Below are positions 34,634 to 47,395 of a stretch of DNA of 64,000 nt, one piece after another. The notes under the pieces were generated by a model. That model was not told where the DNA came from and did no database searches. It saw only the letters and a list, made by a program, of their open reading frames with translations. A program made the position numbers and the translations under genes. The DNA lies in contig JANTQA010000021.1 in assembly GCA_027625915.1 (NCBI GenBank), positions 2,790,001 through 2,854,000 of the forward strand, read 5' to 3'. Position 1 is the first letter of the stretch; every line of letters starts with the position of its first letter. Source of the DNA: Anaeramoeba flamelloides (Eukaryota > Metamonada > Anaeramoebidae).

Positions 34634-35752
34634 AACTCTTTTTCAAACAAAAGGGCACTCCTCTCAAATCACCGAGAGTATTGAATTTGATTGTTAATAA
34701 GATAATTACTTATTGGCTATTTTCATTTTAATTATTCATTTTTATTTATTATTTTTTTTATTTCTCAATATTGAACAGTTGGAAAATGAAAAAACAAGAT
34801 AAGAAGAAATAAATTAAGAAATAATCTTCCCGTATAAAAATGTAAACAGTTTCGGTTTGATTTCAAATGAGCTCGATATAGGAAATAAGAAAGAATATTA
34901 TTGGATTGGTGTCATGAACAAAGAAAAAAGAAAATACCCGTTGTAGAAAAAAAGTGAAAAATGGTTTTTCAGTGGGAACATAAATAGAACCTGAAAATTC
35001 AAAGTAAGATCAATTAATAAGAGGATAAATTAGAAAATAAAGAAAAAACGAAGTATTCAACACAATAATAGATTTTGTAATATTATCTTTTGGTATGGGT
35101 TTTTCTTTGATTGATCAATTATTAAAAATTGTTCAGAAAATTGAACATTTTTAAAATCTCCGAAACTACAACAATAATTTTGACTAGGGAGTAGATTTAA
35201 ATTGGGTTTGTTGGGTTGATTGAGAATAATATAATGGGTTATTATTTGAAAATAATGTGTTTCTTCTTTTAATAGATTTTCGTTTTCATTTTCAGTAAGG
35301 TTCCCAATCGAAAACCTGTGTTTCAATTTTTTTCCACAAAGAAAAATGAAAAAAAAAAAAAAAAATCCAACAAAATACATAGATGAATTGTGACTTCATC
35401 TTGAGAATGGGACTTTAAAGAACAAAAGTTTGATATGTAAAGAGTTTCCAATAAATGTTTAGAGCTTTTCCCCAATCCACCTAGCTCAATAGTTTTTTTA
35501 TCGTTTTTATCTATTTTTTCCGATTTAATTTACAAAACTAGATTTCTCATATCAAATAAAAGTGGGTATATCAATTTTTAAAATATTTAAATTCGATTTT
35601 TATTATTTTGTTCCAATGGGTTTTAAATACCCAGTTGAGTTTTTTTATGTTAAAAAGAGTTATTTGGATTTTAGAATGATATTACCATTAATTTGATTCA
35701 ATTATGAATAATTCTTGAAATTTTCTGTTCTATTTTATTTGAAAAGGAGTTT
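34634..35752 (-). mobile_element. pogo-like DNA transposon relic, copy 2, split by MITE A2
   Basis: The left end is AACTCTTTTTCAAACAAAAG after TA, and the right end is a decayed inverted form. Outside the nested MITE (34937-35340), the sequence aligns along its length with 42043-42872. That includes the region encoding SNELDI (about 34880 on the plus strand) and AGAATGATATTACCATTAAT near the right end. Copy 2 runs in the opposite orientation to copy 1 in this window and its frame is more damaged. The DDE catalytic region is absent, so this is an internally deleted, non-autonomous form. Confidence 0.75.
34937..35340. repeat. mariner-like MITE A2 nested in pogo copy 2
   Basis: Preceded by TA at 34935-34936. 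Interior closely matches MITE A1 (TATGGGTTTTTCTTTGATTG and neighbouring blocks). The terminal repeats carry only one 17-bp unit at each end (AGAAAAAAAGTGAAAAA left; TTTCAATTTTTTTCCACA right), where A1 has two. The unoccupied site is visible in the sister pogo copy near 42575. Confidence 0.85.
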
Positions 35753-37090
35753 TTTTAAATAATATTCTTTGGAATTAAATATATTTATAAATTGGTAATA
35801 CAGAATTAAGTGGGTTGCTACTACTAATTGAATTAGTACATATTTTATATTTTAGAATATCTTGATCAAAATAATTTAAAAAAATGTAAATTATTTACAA
35901 AATAATTCATTCCAAAACGAGGCACAGTCAATTTCAATAAAAAAATGGGTGATATCTTAAAAATATCAAATATCTTTACAAAAACGATATCCATTCCAAC
36001 TTTTTTATAACTGAATTAATTTCTATCAAGATCTAAACTCTTATGAATTTCCACAACTATTAAAAATCTAAAAACTATGGATCTAAAATTTTTCGATTCT
36101 AGATTAAAGTTTTGTCTTTTAAATACATAAATTAATTTATGGTGAAGTTCAATTAATAAGGAAAAACAAATTTATATTGATTAATAATTAGATTAAAATT
36201 CAGTATAATAAAGATAGATATAAAAAAATGTACTACAGTTTTTAGAAATAGTTTTTATATAGATTCAATTTTCCAGAGTATATTCAACAAACTTTAATAA
36301 TTAAAATTAGTTATTTGACAATATTGTTCATTCTTTTCTTATGATAATTATTATTTTGAATTCGATTTTTTTGTTTTTAAATTTGTAAAAAATTGAGAAA
36401 TAATTGTAAACCCCTACCGAGACTTTGAAGTGCTGTATTTCTACGAACCCGTCAAAGTAATAAAGATTTTGTTATTAATTATTTATTATAAATACCCAAA
36501 TTAAAAATTATTTCTTTAGATTGTAAGTTGACTTTCCCAGGTTTTAAAAAATTATTTAGGGAAAATTTTTTGATTTAATTTATTGGTTGCTTTTTTCTCA
36601 TATTTTTTGGTTGAACAAAAAGAAAAAATTTTTAACTGTTCTTTGAAAATAAATAAATAATATGTGTTTTCAGTTCTAAATAATTATGATTTTTTTTCAA
36701 ACTATTCTTTATAATAATGAAATTATATTTTTTACAAAATTAAAATAATTATTATTATTGTATTAAAAAAAAGTTGAATATTTATACTGCGTTATTTTCT
36801 AACCTTTGAGTTTTTTTTAAAAAAATATATATTTTGGTACACTTATTTTACAGGCAATAAGATTTCTTTCAATCTTAAAAGAAAATATTTTCTTTTGAAA
36901 TGATTCAAAATATGTTGGATTTTTAAGTTTTTTAACAATTGAGAAAAATAGGGGAAACTTATGAAAGAATATAATTTCATTTCGAAAAAATTGCATTAAA
37001 AACTAAGATTGGTCTTGTAGTAATCAGATTTTTCCACCATTTTTTCAATTTCATTAGATTTATTATTTTAAATATATTATTCAATTTTTA
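35753..37090. other. gene-free AT-rich spacer
   Basis: No gene or clear repeat recognised. Confidence 0.4.
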
Positions 37091-37574
37091 ATAGAGAAAA
37101 AAATAAAGGACAAGAAAAAAATCCAGGAAAAGATTTTTAATTGTGAGTATTAGTAAAATTTTTGTCTAATTTCAATGAAATCCTTATTATAAATAACCAA
37201 TTTTTTTATGAGATTAGTAATAAACCTACCTAAAGTTCATCAAAGTAAGGTGTCTCTAGAATACTTCAAGTAATTGTTTGATAGTCTAGGTTGATCAACT
37301 TTTTTTGAAAAACAATCCAGTTTTATTGAGGTTTACTAGAGTTTGGAAAATGATAATTTTTCTTCTTGTTTTTTGATTGATTAAATGGGGTTTTGAACAA
37401 GTGTGATTTCATCCATCATCATTCTAATAAGTGGGGGGGTTATAATTGAAAAAGTTTGTTTCTTAAATAAAAGGAATTTGATTGTAAATAAATGATATTT
37501 CACAATAATTTTACTAATATTCACAATTAATAATCTTGTCAGGGATTTTTTTCATGTATGTATTTTTTTCACTG
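37091..37574. repeat. mariner-like MITE family D, copy 1
   Basis: An inverted-repeat element of about 484 bp. Both ends carry two tandem 18-bp units (left GAAAAAAATAAAGGACAA then GAAAAAAATCCAGGAAAA), followed by the core ATTTTTAATTGTGAGTATTA. It matches 52889-53374 in inverted orientation. No coding frame. Confidence 0.8.
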
Positions 37575-38105
37575 CTCAACTCCAAGTTTTTTTTATCGCT
37601 TCTAATAACATAAAAAACTCATAATATGAAAAAAAATTGCTTTCAAAGAATTTTTATGTTGTATCGAAGAAAAAAATAACCCTTATGTAATAAGAATGAA
37701 AAAAAGAAGAAATTTTTTGTTCTCAAAGATTAAAAACAAATAATAAATATTTGAACATCAAACCACACTCCAACCAAACTCTTTTTGTAACCAATTCTTG
37801 AGTTCGTTTTGTTTCTGTTTTTATACAAAGAATTTGACAAAAATAAAGATTTTGAAGTGAATTCTCTCCAAATTTGGAACAAACAACCAAGTAATTCTTT
37901 GTAAACAGGAATTAAAAAACTAATTATACCTATTTCAACAAAAATCATCATTCTGGATTATTTTTGGGAAATATTATATTTGTTTTCACATTTTCATTTT
38001 CTCATATTTACTTTTAAATAATAAAATTAATCAAATAGACAGAACAACCCTTTTAATTTTTAGAACAAAACTAAAACCTCTTAAAATATTTTTAATTACT
38101 CAAAA

Positions 38106-41100
38106 ATGAGTAGTGTTTATTTTCGCAAACGAAACAATAAGACAACAAGAAAGCTCAAAAAACAAAAAATTAAAAATGAAAAAAAAAAACAAAAAATTAA
38201 AAATGAAAAAAAACAGACAAAAACAAAAAATAAAAAAATTAAAACAAAAAATAAAAACAAAAAAAAACACAAGCACAAAAAGACATTAGAAACAACAAAT
38301 TCAAGAGAAAACATGAGAATAAAAATTTCAGCATTTTCTTCAGAATCTGATCAAGAGACTGATCTTGACGAAACACAAGAATTATTCTACACAAGATTTC
38401 CTTATTTAAGAAAAGACACAGACTTTAAATACCTTCGGAAATTCCTTCAGGAAAGGCTCTATAAATCTGGTGGTGTCCAATTGCTAAATTCTGAAGAAGC
38501 CAAAAAGCAACGTGTCTATTGCTGGGAATTAGTAAAGTCTATTGGGAAAGAAATTTTGGATGGAAAAGAATTGACTAGAATTTCAAGTAATTTTTTTTTA
38601 TTTTTATTTTAAAACACTTAGCTGTTCTTTACCTTTACCTTTGTCTTGTTCTTCCATTTAAATTTTTTTTTTTTTTTTTTTTTTTCAATTTTTCCTTTTT
38701 TGTTTGCACAATAACAGTTTCTTACAAAAAAAAAATTAAAAAAGAAAAAAAAATACCTTTTCTTTTTTCTTTTAAGAAGTCCTTTTTAAAATTGAGGATC
38801 CCATTCTCGAAAACAAAACAAACAAATCAAATCAAAACAAACCAATTTTTTTTCAGAAACGGGAAGAATGAAATAAGATTCCTAAAAAAGAATTTAAACA
38901 GTCACATCCATTTTAAAAAGTGTTGTCCAAACCGTTTTACTCTTCAAAGCAGTTTGAGTGACAATTTTTCAAACTCAAAGACCTAACTTTTTTAATACCT
39001 TAGTATTTAATACAAATGTTTTTTTTACCACGAGAGAATTATAACTTTAAAAAAGTTCTGATAAAGCTGTTTGAATAATGTGTGATCAAAAATTTTTTCA
39101 ATATAATCCTCTAAATAGGCCTAGTGAGGTTTGTTGACTATTTTATAGATCTTTTTGAAAACTTTTTTGTTACACTTTTTAAAAATGATAAGACACGGAT
39201 CGAGCTGTTAGTCAACTGATTTACGATCTTTTTTCAAAACTTTTTTTACTACTTTGCCAAAATTAAATCGAACAAAATTTTCATTCATCCTGCCAAATGA
39301 TAATTTAAAAGATCACAGCCAAAATGTAAACAGAGTTATTCTAATATGTTTGATCAAATAATCTTAATTCTTGATATGTAAATAGTAGCGACAAAATAAA
39401 CTGTTATTTTCAATCACTACACTCTCTAAAATAATTGTAAAAATTCCAAATCGGGTGTAGTGAGCGGATTTTGTTTTTATTTTGTAAAGACCTTGTAAAC
39501 CCCATTCCAAAAAATTGGACATCACAGAAACACCCAAAATCCAAAATAGCAAAAAAAAACCCAATTTATTATATTTTTCCAAACGTAATATAAAACCACA
39601 TTTAAGTTACCTATTATTAATGTTTTTATAAGTACTCATTTTCATACAAATAAAAGAAAAAAATATAAAACATCAAAATAAATCAAAATCGGTTTAGTCC
39701 AAAATAATGAAACAAGCCGAACTGAAAAAATGTATTGATAAATTTGTTGAAATTTCACCAACAATTGTTGATCGATCAAATGATAAGATAAAATCAACAA
39801 ATTGTATGTGATATTCCAATTTAACAAACTCAACAGTAACCTTCTATCGAACCATCGAAAAAAATTTCCAGATCTAACGAAACAGATTACGTAACTGGAA
39901 AAAAGGAAATGAAAACAAAACAAAAAAAGACAAAAAATGATGAAATAGTTTGTAAAATCAAAATTATTTTCAAATTGAATGTAAAGTGTGGCATTGTTAT
40001 TCTGTCAACCCTTTAAACCGTGCCCAAATTTTTGGAATTTAGTTTATAATGTGGAGTTTTTAGGGAAAACAGTGTAGAATTAAGGTGGATTATTTGTCGA
40101 GACTCAAAATAATTACTAACAATAAAATAAAAAAACAATTAAGAAAATACAGAAAAAGTGTTTTTATTTAATTTTTTTTTCTCGTTCTTCGTTCTACTTG
40201 TTTATTAAGTAATTCACTAACCCCACCACCCCTTAAAGCTGCTAATATTGAAAGACTCCATAAAGCCAAAATTAACAAATCTTTTGGTTCTTATATCTTT
40301 AAATTTTTCTTCTTCTTGTTTTTCTAATACATCATGGTGTTTTCCCAAATGAAGATCATTTCCTAATTTCCAAAATTTGTTATTCAAAACATTATTTGTT
40401 ATTTAAAACATTATTTGTTCCTGTAAATTCAAAAAAGCCTAAATCGGGGAATTTTGGAATATTTTTTTTGATGAGCAAATTCGATTTTAAAGTATATGAA
40501 TAATCAATAACATAATACATGGAAACTTTTCCATTTAGGCTGCTGTCCATTTCCCTGTTTTAACTGAGCGAAAAAAATTTGCTGTGAATAAATGCAAAAA
40601 TTTCAATATTATTTTGAGAATTTCATTAATGATCGAATTATTGTTATTATTATTTTCTTCTTGTATGAATTCTTTACATCATTTTTTAAATAACTCTGAT
40701 CGATCTTAAGATATTTTTTTTGTATTGAACTTGTTATTAATTCTTTAAGTTCCTTTTGTGATGAATTTATTTCACTTATATATCTTCTGTTTGGTAAATA
40801 ATTCTTATTATTTTCTTCTTCTTGGAAGAGATTTGTTTTATTATTCATCTTTTTATTGGAAAATTTTTACATTAAATTGTTTTCTTAATTTTAGAAAAAT
40901 AAAATTTGTACTTTAGTTAAAAAGCGATGATCAAAATATAACCAAAAATGTGTTCTGGGAGCATTTTTTTTTTTTTTTTTTTTTTTGGTTAAATGGGTTT
41001 TTCTTTTGCAGTTTTACTGCTTTTAATAAATTTAACTTGGAGAGAAAAAATTAAATATATTTTGATCACAACCAAATTAGCTTATACTCCAGTTAAACAG

Positions 41101-44100
41101 GCTTCCTAGGCGAGTATAACACTTTTGGACAGACATTTAACCTCGACTAAATTGATCACTTGGTACATTTAACATTATGTTAAAGTGCCAAAATGAGACG
41201 AATAACCCAACAAAAATAATTTTAAAGTTTTTGATTTACTCATAATCTAAAATTTTTTGAATTTAATTAACTTTCACCAAACTTTTCTTTCCAAAATAGT
41301 GCCCATTGGATTATTTGAACCAAGATCATTTCTTGAAAGGTTAGCTGATAGTTTTGCGTATGCACCTGTATATTTAGAAAGAGCATATGGATCAATTAAT
41401 CCAATTGAAAGATTAAAAAATGTTATTGTTTTTGCACTGGCAGGGCTTCATCTTTCACTTACAAACTCAAAACCTTTTAATCCAGTTCTGGGTGAAACAG
41501 TAAGCTATTTTTTTTTTTTTTTATAAATGTTAGTTTATAAGAAATTATTCATCCTAATAAAATTTAATTGAATGTTTTAATTTAATACATTAAATAAATA
41601 ACAAAAAATAAAGTACCAATCTTCTTTTTCGAATGGAACGAAAATATTTTGTGAACAAACTGCACACCATCCACCATCTTCAAATTTTGAATTAATTGGG
41701 CCCAAGGATAAATATCATTTTTTTGGAAATGGGATTTGGTCTGCTTCTTTTCGTGGGAATAAAATTAATTGGTAAATATTTCTTTTATAGAATAATAACA
41801 ATATTCTTCTTTTTCTTCTTCTTCTTATCCCCCCCCTCCCCCCTCTTCTTCTTATTTTAACATTGTAATGAATTGAAACTATTTTACATAATTTTGCGAG
41901 ATTACTATATTGTATAATAAACAGATCTAAAACATAATATTGTTAAGTTTCATTTCTTTTTATCTCAAAAAAATTTTGAAATAAATGATAACAAAATGAA
42001 ATGAAAATACTTTTTCTAATTTTAAAAATTAAATTCAATTTAAACTCTTTTTCAAATAAAAGGGCACAAAAAATTTCAAGAATTATTCATAATTGAATCA
42101 AATTAAACCTAGTATCATTCTAAAATCTAATAAACGCTTTAAAACATAAAAAAACACTCAATTGAATCTTTAAAACTCATTAAAAAAAAACAATAAAAAT
42201 TAAAATTCAATATTTTAAAAATTGATGTGCCCTTTTACAGCTGTTTTAGAAAAGTGTGTACCAAAAGTTTTATTAGATGTTGACTGAACTGATTAAAACA
42301 TATGAATTAGACAGTTTTAAACCCTACTTATAAAACTTCAAGTCCACACTTTTTTAAAACAGCTATATTTGAAATGAGAAATCTAGTTTTGTAAATTGTA
42401 AAGAAAAAAAATATAAAATCAATAACAACCTTTGAAAAAGGCGAATTGAGAAAAAGTTCTCGGCATTTTATTGATAATTCTTTCCACAACAAACTTTTGT
42501 TCTTTAAAGTCTCATTTTCAAGATAAAGCCACAATTCGTCTGGGTATTTTGTTAGAATGTTTTTTTCAATATTTTCTCTTTTCTTTGTTCCATGCTTCAA
42601 TCCAATAATGTCTTTCTTAATTCCTATATCTAGCTCATTCGAAATCAAACTTTAACTGTTTCCATTTATACACTGGTAGATTATTTCCAAATTGGTTTCT
42701 TCGTATCTTGCTTTTTCATTTTCCAACTGTTCAATATCCAAAAATAAAAAAAACAAAAAATGAAAATGAATTATTAAAATGTAAAATCACCAATAAGTAA
42801 TTATCTTATTAACAATCAAATTCGGTGGTATTGATGATTTGAGAGGTGTGCCCTTTTGTTTGAAAAAGAGTTTATTTGATTTCAATTTAATATTAATGAG
42901 CAATTTCTTATTAAATTGTGCTATTCCCAACTATTTTCCAATCAAAGGGGCTCACTTGTAATAGGTGAATTACATGAGTTTCAAGGATTTGAATGAATTA
43001 GAAGAAAAAATTTAATTTTTAAAATTGAAATCATTTTTTCATATTTTTGTTTTTTTCAATTTTTCATTGACACTTTGTTGTTTTGAAAAATTTTTTTTAC
43101 AAGATCTATATTCACTAACTAAAAACCTATTATTTTAATGTAATTGAAACAGTATAAATGATCGTAGAAAAATCATTTTGATTTCTTTTGAAATTTTTTT
43201 GATTTTCAATTGGAAAATCAAAATGAAGATTGTTGTTTTTTTTCAAATGAGTTTCTAATAATTTTGGGTTTTTCAATTTTTAAAAAAGTAAGTATATTTA
43301 TGAGATTTACTTTACACATTTTAATCTATTTCCCAATTTGTGATAATCAATTATTTATGATTTGTTCTTCGAAATTCAATTATTATCAAATAATTGAAAT
43401 TTATTAGTATATTTTAGTCACTCTGACAGAAAAAAAATTTAAAATTATATTCAAAATTAATAAATTGGTTTATTTTCTAAACATCTGAGTGGAAGATATG
43501 TTTATTTGTATATAGGTTCAATTCAAAACTATACAATAACGAATATTTTTTTTAATTTTTTTTTTTTCAAATAACAAAACCCAGAGAATTAATGATAATT
43601 ATCATGCCCTGATCATTATTTGGATAACATAATATTTTTATATAAACTCCATTTAACACATAATGTCTCATAACAAAAATGAAAAATTCAATTTCTGTTG
43701 TTAAGAATCTAAACCAATATAAGATCGGTTTAGAACCAAGTGAAATAATAAACTTCAAATAAGAGTCGATATCCATTAAAGAAATACTCTAACAAACAAT
43801 AATTTTTGCAAAAAAAAGAAATTGTGAAAAAAATTTCGGGTTCCTTTCATTGGAACGTCTCATTCAAAATTTCACAATTTATCTTTAGAAAATTAAAATT
43901 GGTGAAAAAAATATTTTTTAATAGTCAATGTAATCATTTTAAAAGAACATACAAAACCACAATTTTCTTAATGTTTCTTTGGGGGTTTCAAACATTGTTT
44001 TTTTCGAATTGGCTTTCATTAAAAAAGAAAAGTAAAACAAAAAAGAAAAAGAAAATGAAAAAACTTTGAATAGATTCAATCAATAAGCAGAAAAAGAAAA

Positions 44101-46079
44101 CAATAAAAAAAAAAACAAATAACTTTGACCAAATTCGAAAAAAATGACAATTTGCTTTGAAAAGAATAATGAATAAGACACATTGAATTTGTTCGTTTTA
44201 TTCAATTAAACTGGGCGCCTCTAGCTGAAAAATATTTTATTAACAATTGTTTTTACCAATTTTTATTGATATTGATTCTTGTATTTTTTTTTACAAATTA
44301 TTTACGATAATTTAAAAAGTTTAAAAAATAACAAATAATTAATGCATCAAATTTTCCAAAATATAACTTTAAATCTCGTTGGATTTGCTATAGACATAAA
44401 TGGTTAAAAGAACATCTTACTCTTTTAAAGCACAAATACAAAAATAAGAATCTACGTAAATTAATTAGATCTTATCATTCTGAAATCATTAATTAAATAT
44501 TTTCTTTTAAAAAAAAAAAACCGTTATAACTATTTTTAAAAAATGTGAAATAAAAGTTTTAAAAAGAGCCATCCAAACTACTTTGAAGACTGATAAAGAC
44601 TGTTTGAAAAACACTTTTGAAAACTTTTTTACTCACCTTTTTAAAACAGCTTTAATATTGAAATATCAATTGTGTAATCACTAAATTAATTCTTTTTCTT
44701 TTCCAGTTTTTTTTTTTTTTTTGCAATTCAAAATTTCTATTGCATTAAGCATTCAATATTATAAACTAAATTCTTGGGATAACAGAATTGGTTTAGAACT
44801 ACTTAAAAATAATTGAAAGAAAAATAAACTGAAAAGCATTCAAATAGGCGATAATTAAATGTTCTTAAAATAAAATACCTCAAAAAAAGAAACAAACTCT
44901 TTGTAACTTATTCATTAGATTATTGTAACTTTGAAAATTTATCCTACGTTACAAAAATTCAAAAATTTTATTTTATCTTTTTCAAATAACCGATTTTATG
45001 TTCAAATTAATATTTTTAAATTTCACTAACAAAATTACTCATATTTGGATATCATCCCCAAACCAAATTATTTTCAATATCTAGTTTTTTCTTACTTTTC
45101 CTTTTAAAAAATTATCAGAATTTTTAAAAATCTTATTTTTTCAAATAGAGTCTCTGAAATTTACTGACAAATTCCAATAAGTGTTTGAAAATTTTTGCTT
45201 AATTTTTCATTTTGTAAATTTTTGTTAGCCTTAGCTTTGAATAAAGCATTTTATTAGTTTGAATGTGACCAAACTTTGTAAAATTAGTTGGTCTTCAAAA
45301 TATTCTTTGTTAAGAACTGTTTTAAAAGTAGAAATTAGAAGATTTACAAAAACGGAAATCGAATTAAAAATTTTCAAACATTTATTGGAATTTATTGGTA
45401 ACTAAAAACTAAAATCCAATTATAAAATTAATAATTTCTAATTTGTATTAGAACTAAATAAATATAATATAAATTTACACATATATTATCTCTATATCTA
45501 TCTATCCATCCATCATTAATCTTTATTCTTTTATATTATAGCTCACAAGAAGGCAAATGCCAATTAAATTTCAAGGATGGCACAATTATTTCATGGAACA
45601 ATCCATTAGTCCATATATCTGGAGTACTTTGGGGAGATAGAGTAACAAATTTCACAGGAAAAATGCTTTTTAAAGATCAAACAAATGATTTAGAAGCACA
45701 AATAATTTTTGATCCTGCATCTCTTGGATTTGTTAAATCTATTTTCTTTTCTCAAAAATTGCCAACGCATTCCATTTCTGGTACAATATATAAATCGTCC
45801 CCAAAAAAAAAGAAAAATAGAAAAATATTCTCCAAAATTGAAGGAAGCTGGATCGAATCAATTTCCTTTGATGGCGATCCATATTGGGATATTGACGAAA
45901 ATCTTCCCGAAAGGCCAATCCCCGAAAAAAATCCTCTCCCTTCTGATTCAACTTTAAGAAAAGATAGAAATGCCCTATTGAAAAATGATTTGCAATCAGC
46001 TGGCGAAATGAAAATAATGATCGAAGAAAAACAAAGATATAATTATAGATTAAGGGAAACCAGATCATTCAGAAAATAA
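38106..46079 (+). CDS. oxysterol-binding protein-related protein (ORP)
   Basis: Four exons, 38106-38586, 41300-41499, 41614-41771 and 45542-46079, join in frame to 458 residues. The introns are 2713, 114 and 3770 bp, all GT-AG. After a Lys-rich low-complexity N-terminus, the ORD lipid-transfer domain is complete: WELVKSIGKEILDGKELTRI, FEPRSFLERLADSFAYAPVY, ALAGLHLSLTNSKPFNPVLG, the signature EQTAHHPPSS (residues 241-250; family EQVSHHPP), GVLWGDRVTNFTGKM and a C-terminal RYNYRLRETRSFRK. ORPs exchange sterol or phosphatidylserine for PI4P at membrane contact sites. No PH or FFAT region is seen, so it resembles short ORPs of the Osh4 type. Each splice restores conserved sequence exactly (RIS-MPIG, GET-YQSS, IN-C-SQE). 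The two long introns hold several MITEs and a transposon relic. Confidence 0.93.
39640..40047 (+). repeat. CTAAAC-ended MITE, diverged 5'-truncated copy in ORP intron 1
   Basis: Relates to the right three quarters of 3487-4028, sharing ATGAAAACAAAAC, GATTACGTAA and a GGAATTTAGTTTATA end. It is the most diverged copy of the family here. Confidence 0.55.
40609..40848 (-). CDS. hypothetical small protein antisense in ORP intron 1
   Basis: An ATG-started frame of 79 codons, antisense to the ORP gene and wholly inside its first intron. It has varied coding-like composition (NYLPNRRYISEINSSQKELK). It is hydrophilic and Lys/Asn/Glu-rich, with no signal peptide or known domain. It may be a nested gene, a lost exon or chance. 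Confidence 0.25.
   Translation of the reverse strand: MNNKTNLFQEEENNKNYLPNRRYISEINSSQKELKELITSSIQKKYLKIDQSYLKNDVKNSYKKKIIITIIRSLMKFSK
42043..42872 (-). mobile_element. pogo-like DNA transposon relic, copy 1, in ORP intron 3
   Basis: An 830-bp element flanked by TA, with ends AACTCTTTTTCAAATAAAAG and the inverted CTTTTGTTTGAAAAAGAGTT. The minus strand encodes NLEIIYQCINGNS, a stop, then LISNELDIGIKKDIIGLKHG and DELWLYLENETLKNKSLLWK up to KCRELFLNSPFSK. This resembles the two helix-turn-helix parts (psq/CENP-B type) of pogo/Tigger transposases. No DDE catalytic domain is left, so it is an internally deleted derivative. MITE H1 (42238-42363) is inserted in it. Confidence 0.75.
42238..42363. repeat. 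MITE family H, copy 1, nested in pogo copy 1
   Basis: A 126-bp TA-flanked element with ends CAGCTGTTTTAGAAAAGTGT and ACACTTTTTTAAAACAGCT. The unoccupied site is preserved in pogo copy 2 near 35555. A relative lies at 44523-44655. Confidence 0.8.
43020..43280. repeat. dispersed repeat J, copy 2, in ORP intron 3
   Basis: A diverged match to 8640-8930, including ACAAGATC, GAAGATTGTTGTTTTTTTTC and a TTTTTCAATTT end. The class is unknown. Confidence 0.45.
44523..44655. repeat. MITE family H, copy 2, in ORP intron 3
   Basis: Imperfect inverted ends (AACTATTTTTAAAAAATGTG and CACCTTTTTAAAACAGCTT) with an internal AAAAGTTTT / AAAACTTTT pair. A third more decayed relative may span about 39035-39215. 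Confidence 0.5.
45164..45398. repeat. MITE family I, copy 3, in ORP intron 3
   Basis: Starts CTGACAAATTCCAATAA after TA and ends TTATTGGAATTTATTGG before TA. Interior similarity to 231-462 includes ACTTTGTAAAATTAGTTG and TTCAAAATATTCTT. Confidence 0.75.
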
Positions 46080-46544
46080 TTTTACTTTTATTTATATTGT
46101 TTTTTTTTTTTTCATTTTTATAATATCCTTTACTTAGAACTCAAAGATATTAAACCAAAATTAAATTTTTTAAAAAAATCATCAAATAATTTAATAATTT
46201 TTGAAGTCCTAAGGAAAATTAATTGAAAAAATACTATTTATTTTTTAGAAAATTTTGTTTTTTTTTTTTTTTTTTTTTTTTTATTTTTTTTTCAAGAAAA
46301 AGACCAAGAATACAGCAGTGTCACTCGCCATATGAAACTTTTAATGTACAGTCATTTTTTTTAAATTAAAAGTTTCATAGCATAAGTGAAATGGCTGGAT
46401 ATACGCCCCCTTTGCACAAACCACTAAATTTAAATTAAAAGATATTTTTGAACAAATTAAAAACCCATCTTGAAATATTCTCAAGAATTGGTTACGAGCA
46501 TTTATGAATGTGGGTGGATCCAATGGCCAATCTCATAAATTTTA

Positions 46545-46857
46545 GGTATTTCCAAAAAAGTGTTGACATTTTTTTTTTACATTTCATAAAAAATCATCCT
46601 TGTTAGTCGATCTACTTGTAAATTAGCAAGATCGAATTAAGTGAAATATTAATACTGATTGAATCAATGACTATGTATGTATGTTGATTTGAATATTTTT
46701 AAAAAATGATAAAAAAAATTAATACTGTTTTTTTGGACACAATTTATGTTGACCAATTTCAACAAAAAAAAACTGGAAATATGATAAGGTTCTACAAGAT
46801 TTTTTAAACAATAAAATAATCAGAGTTGACATTTTGATCCTTTTTATGAAAATGACC
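46545..46857. repeat. dispersed repeat L, copy 2 (TA-flanked)
   Basis: Flanked by TA, with a left end GGTATTTCCAAAAAAGTGTT and a right end …TTTTTATGAAAATGACC that is weakly complementary. The left half is highly similar to 62646 onward. Confidence 0.6.
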
Positions 46858-46878
46858 TATATAATTCTTTTTTTAAAT

Positions 46879-47395
46879 TTTATGGAATCAAATGATTCTT
46901 TTTTCCTTCCAATATAAGTCTCAACTTATTTCTAGTTTAAATTGGGGTTTTCTCTGAATCAGATCATACTCAAAATTTAATAATTAATAATTGTATTTTT
47001 TTTCTCATAAAGAATTTAATATTTCAGAAAAAAAATCTAAATATTTGAGGTTTTTCTTCTTGTTATTTTATTTTTCACAAAATATTAGTATATTTTAATG
47101 TTAATAAGTTCGTTCCTAATAAGAAATTTTTTTACTTTCAAATAGAATCAAAAGAATCTTTTTTTATTTTTTTTAGTAGAGTTTTGGTAACAAATAAAAA
47201 AACTTTTTTTGATTCCATGAAATCAGAATTATATAATTCTTAATGTTTTTGAAAAATTATTCTTCAAAAGAATTTTAACAAGTCAAAAATATTAGCTTGA
47301 AATTTAATTCTATTAAAATGATTTTATTATTATGATTCCAAATTTAAATTTTTGAGATTTTAAAAATTTGAAAAATGGAATCATTTTGGGAACTA
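46879..47395 (+). repeat. dispersed repeat E, copy 1
   Basis: About 520 bp similar along its length to 53383-53897, from ATCAAATGATTCTTTTTT to TGGAATCATTTTGGGAACT. Clear terminal inverted repeats were not found; class unknown. Confidence 0.65.

Noticed and set aside
35057-35380. 107-codon minus-strand frame
   Set aside because: Lies within MITE A2 and its flank; not kept in the sister copy A1 and composed of low complexity.
43806-44069. 87-codon plus-strand frame in ORP intron 3
   Set aside because: No ATG start, ends in Lys low complexity, no recognisable domain.
45709-45957. Second frame overlapping ORP exon 4
   Set aside because: Shadow of the ORP reading frame, which matches the family to its end.
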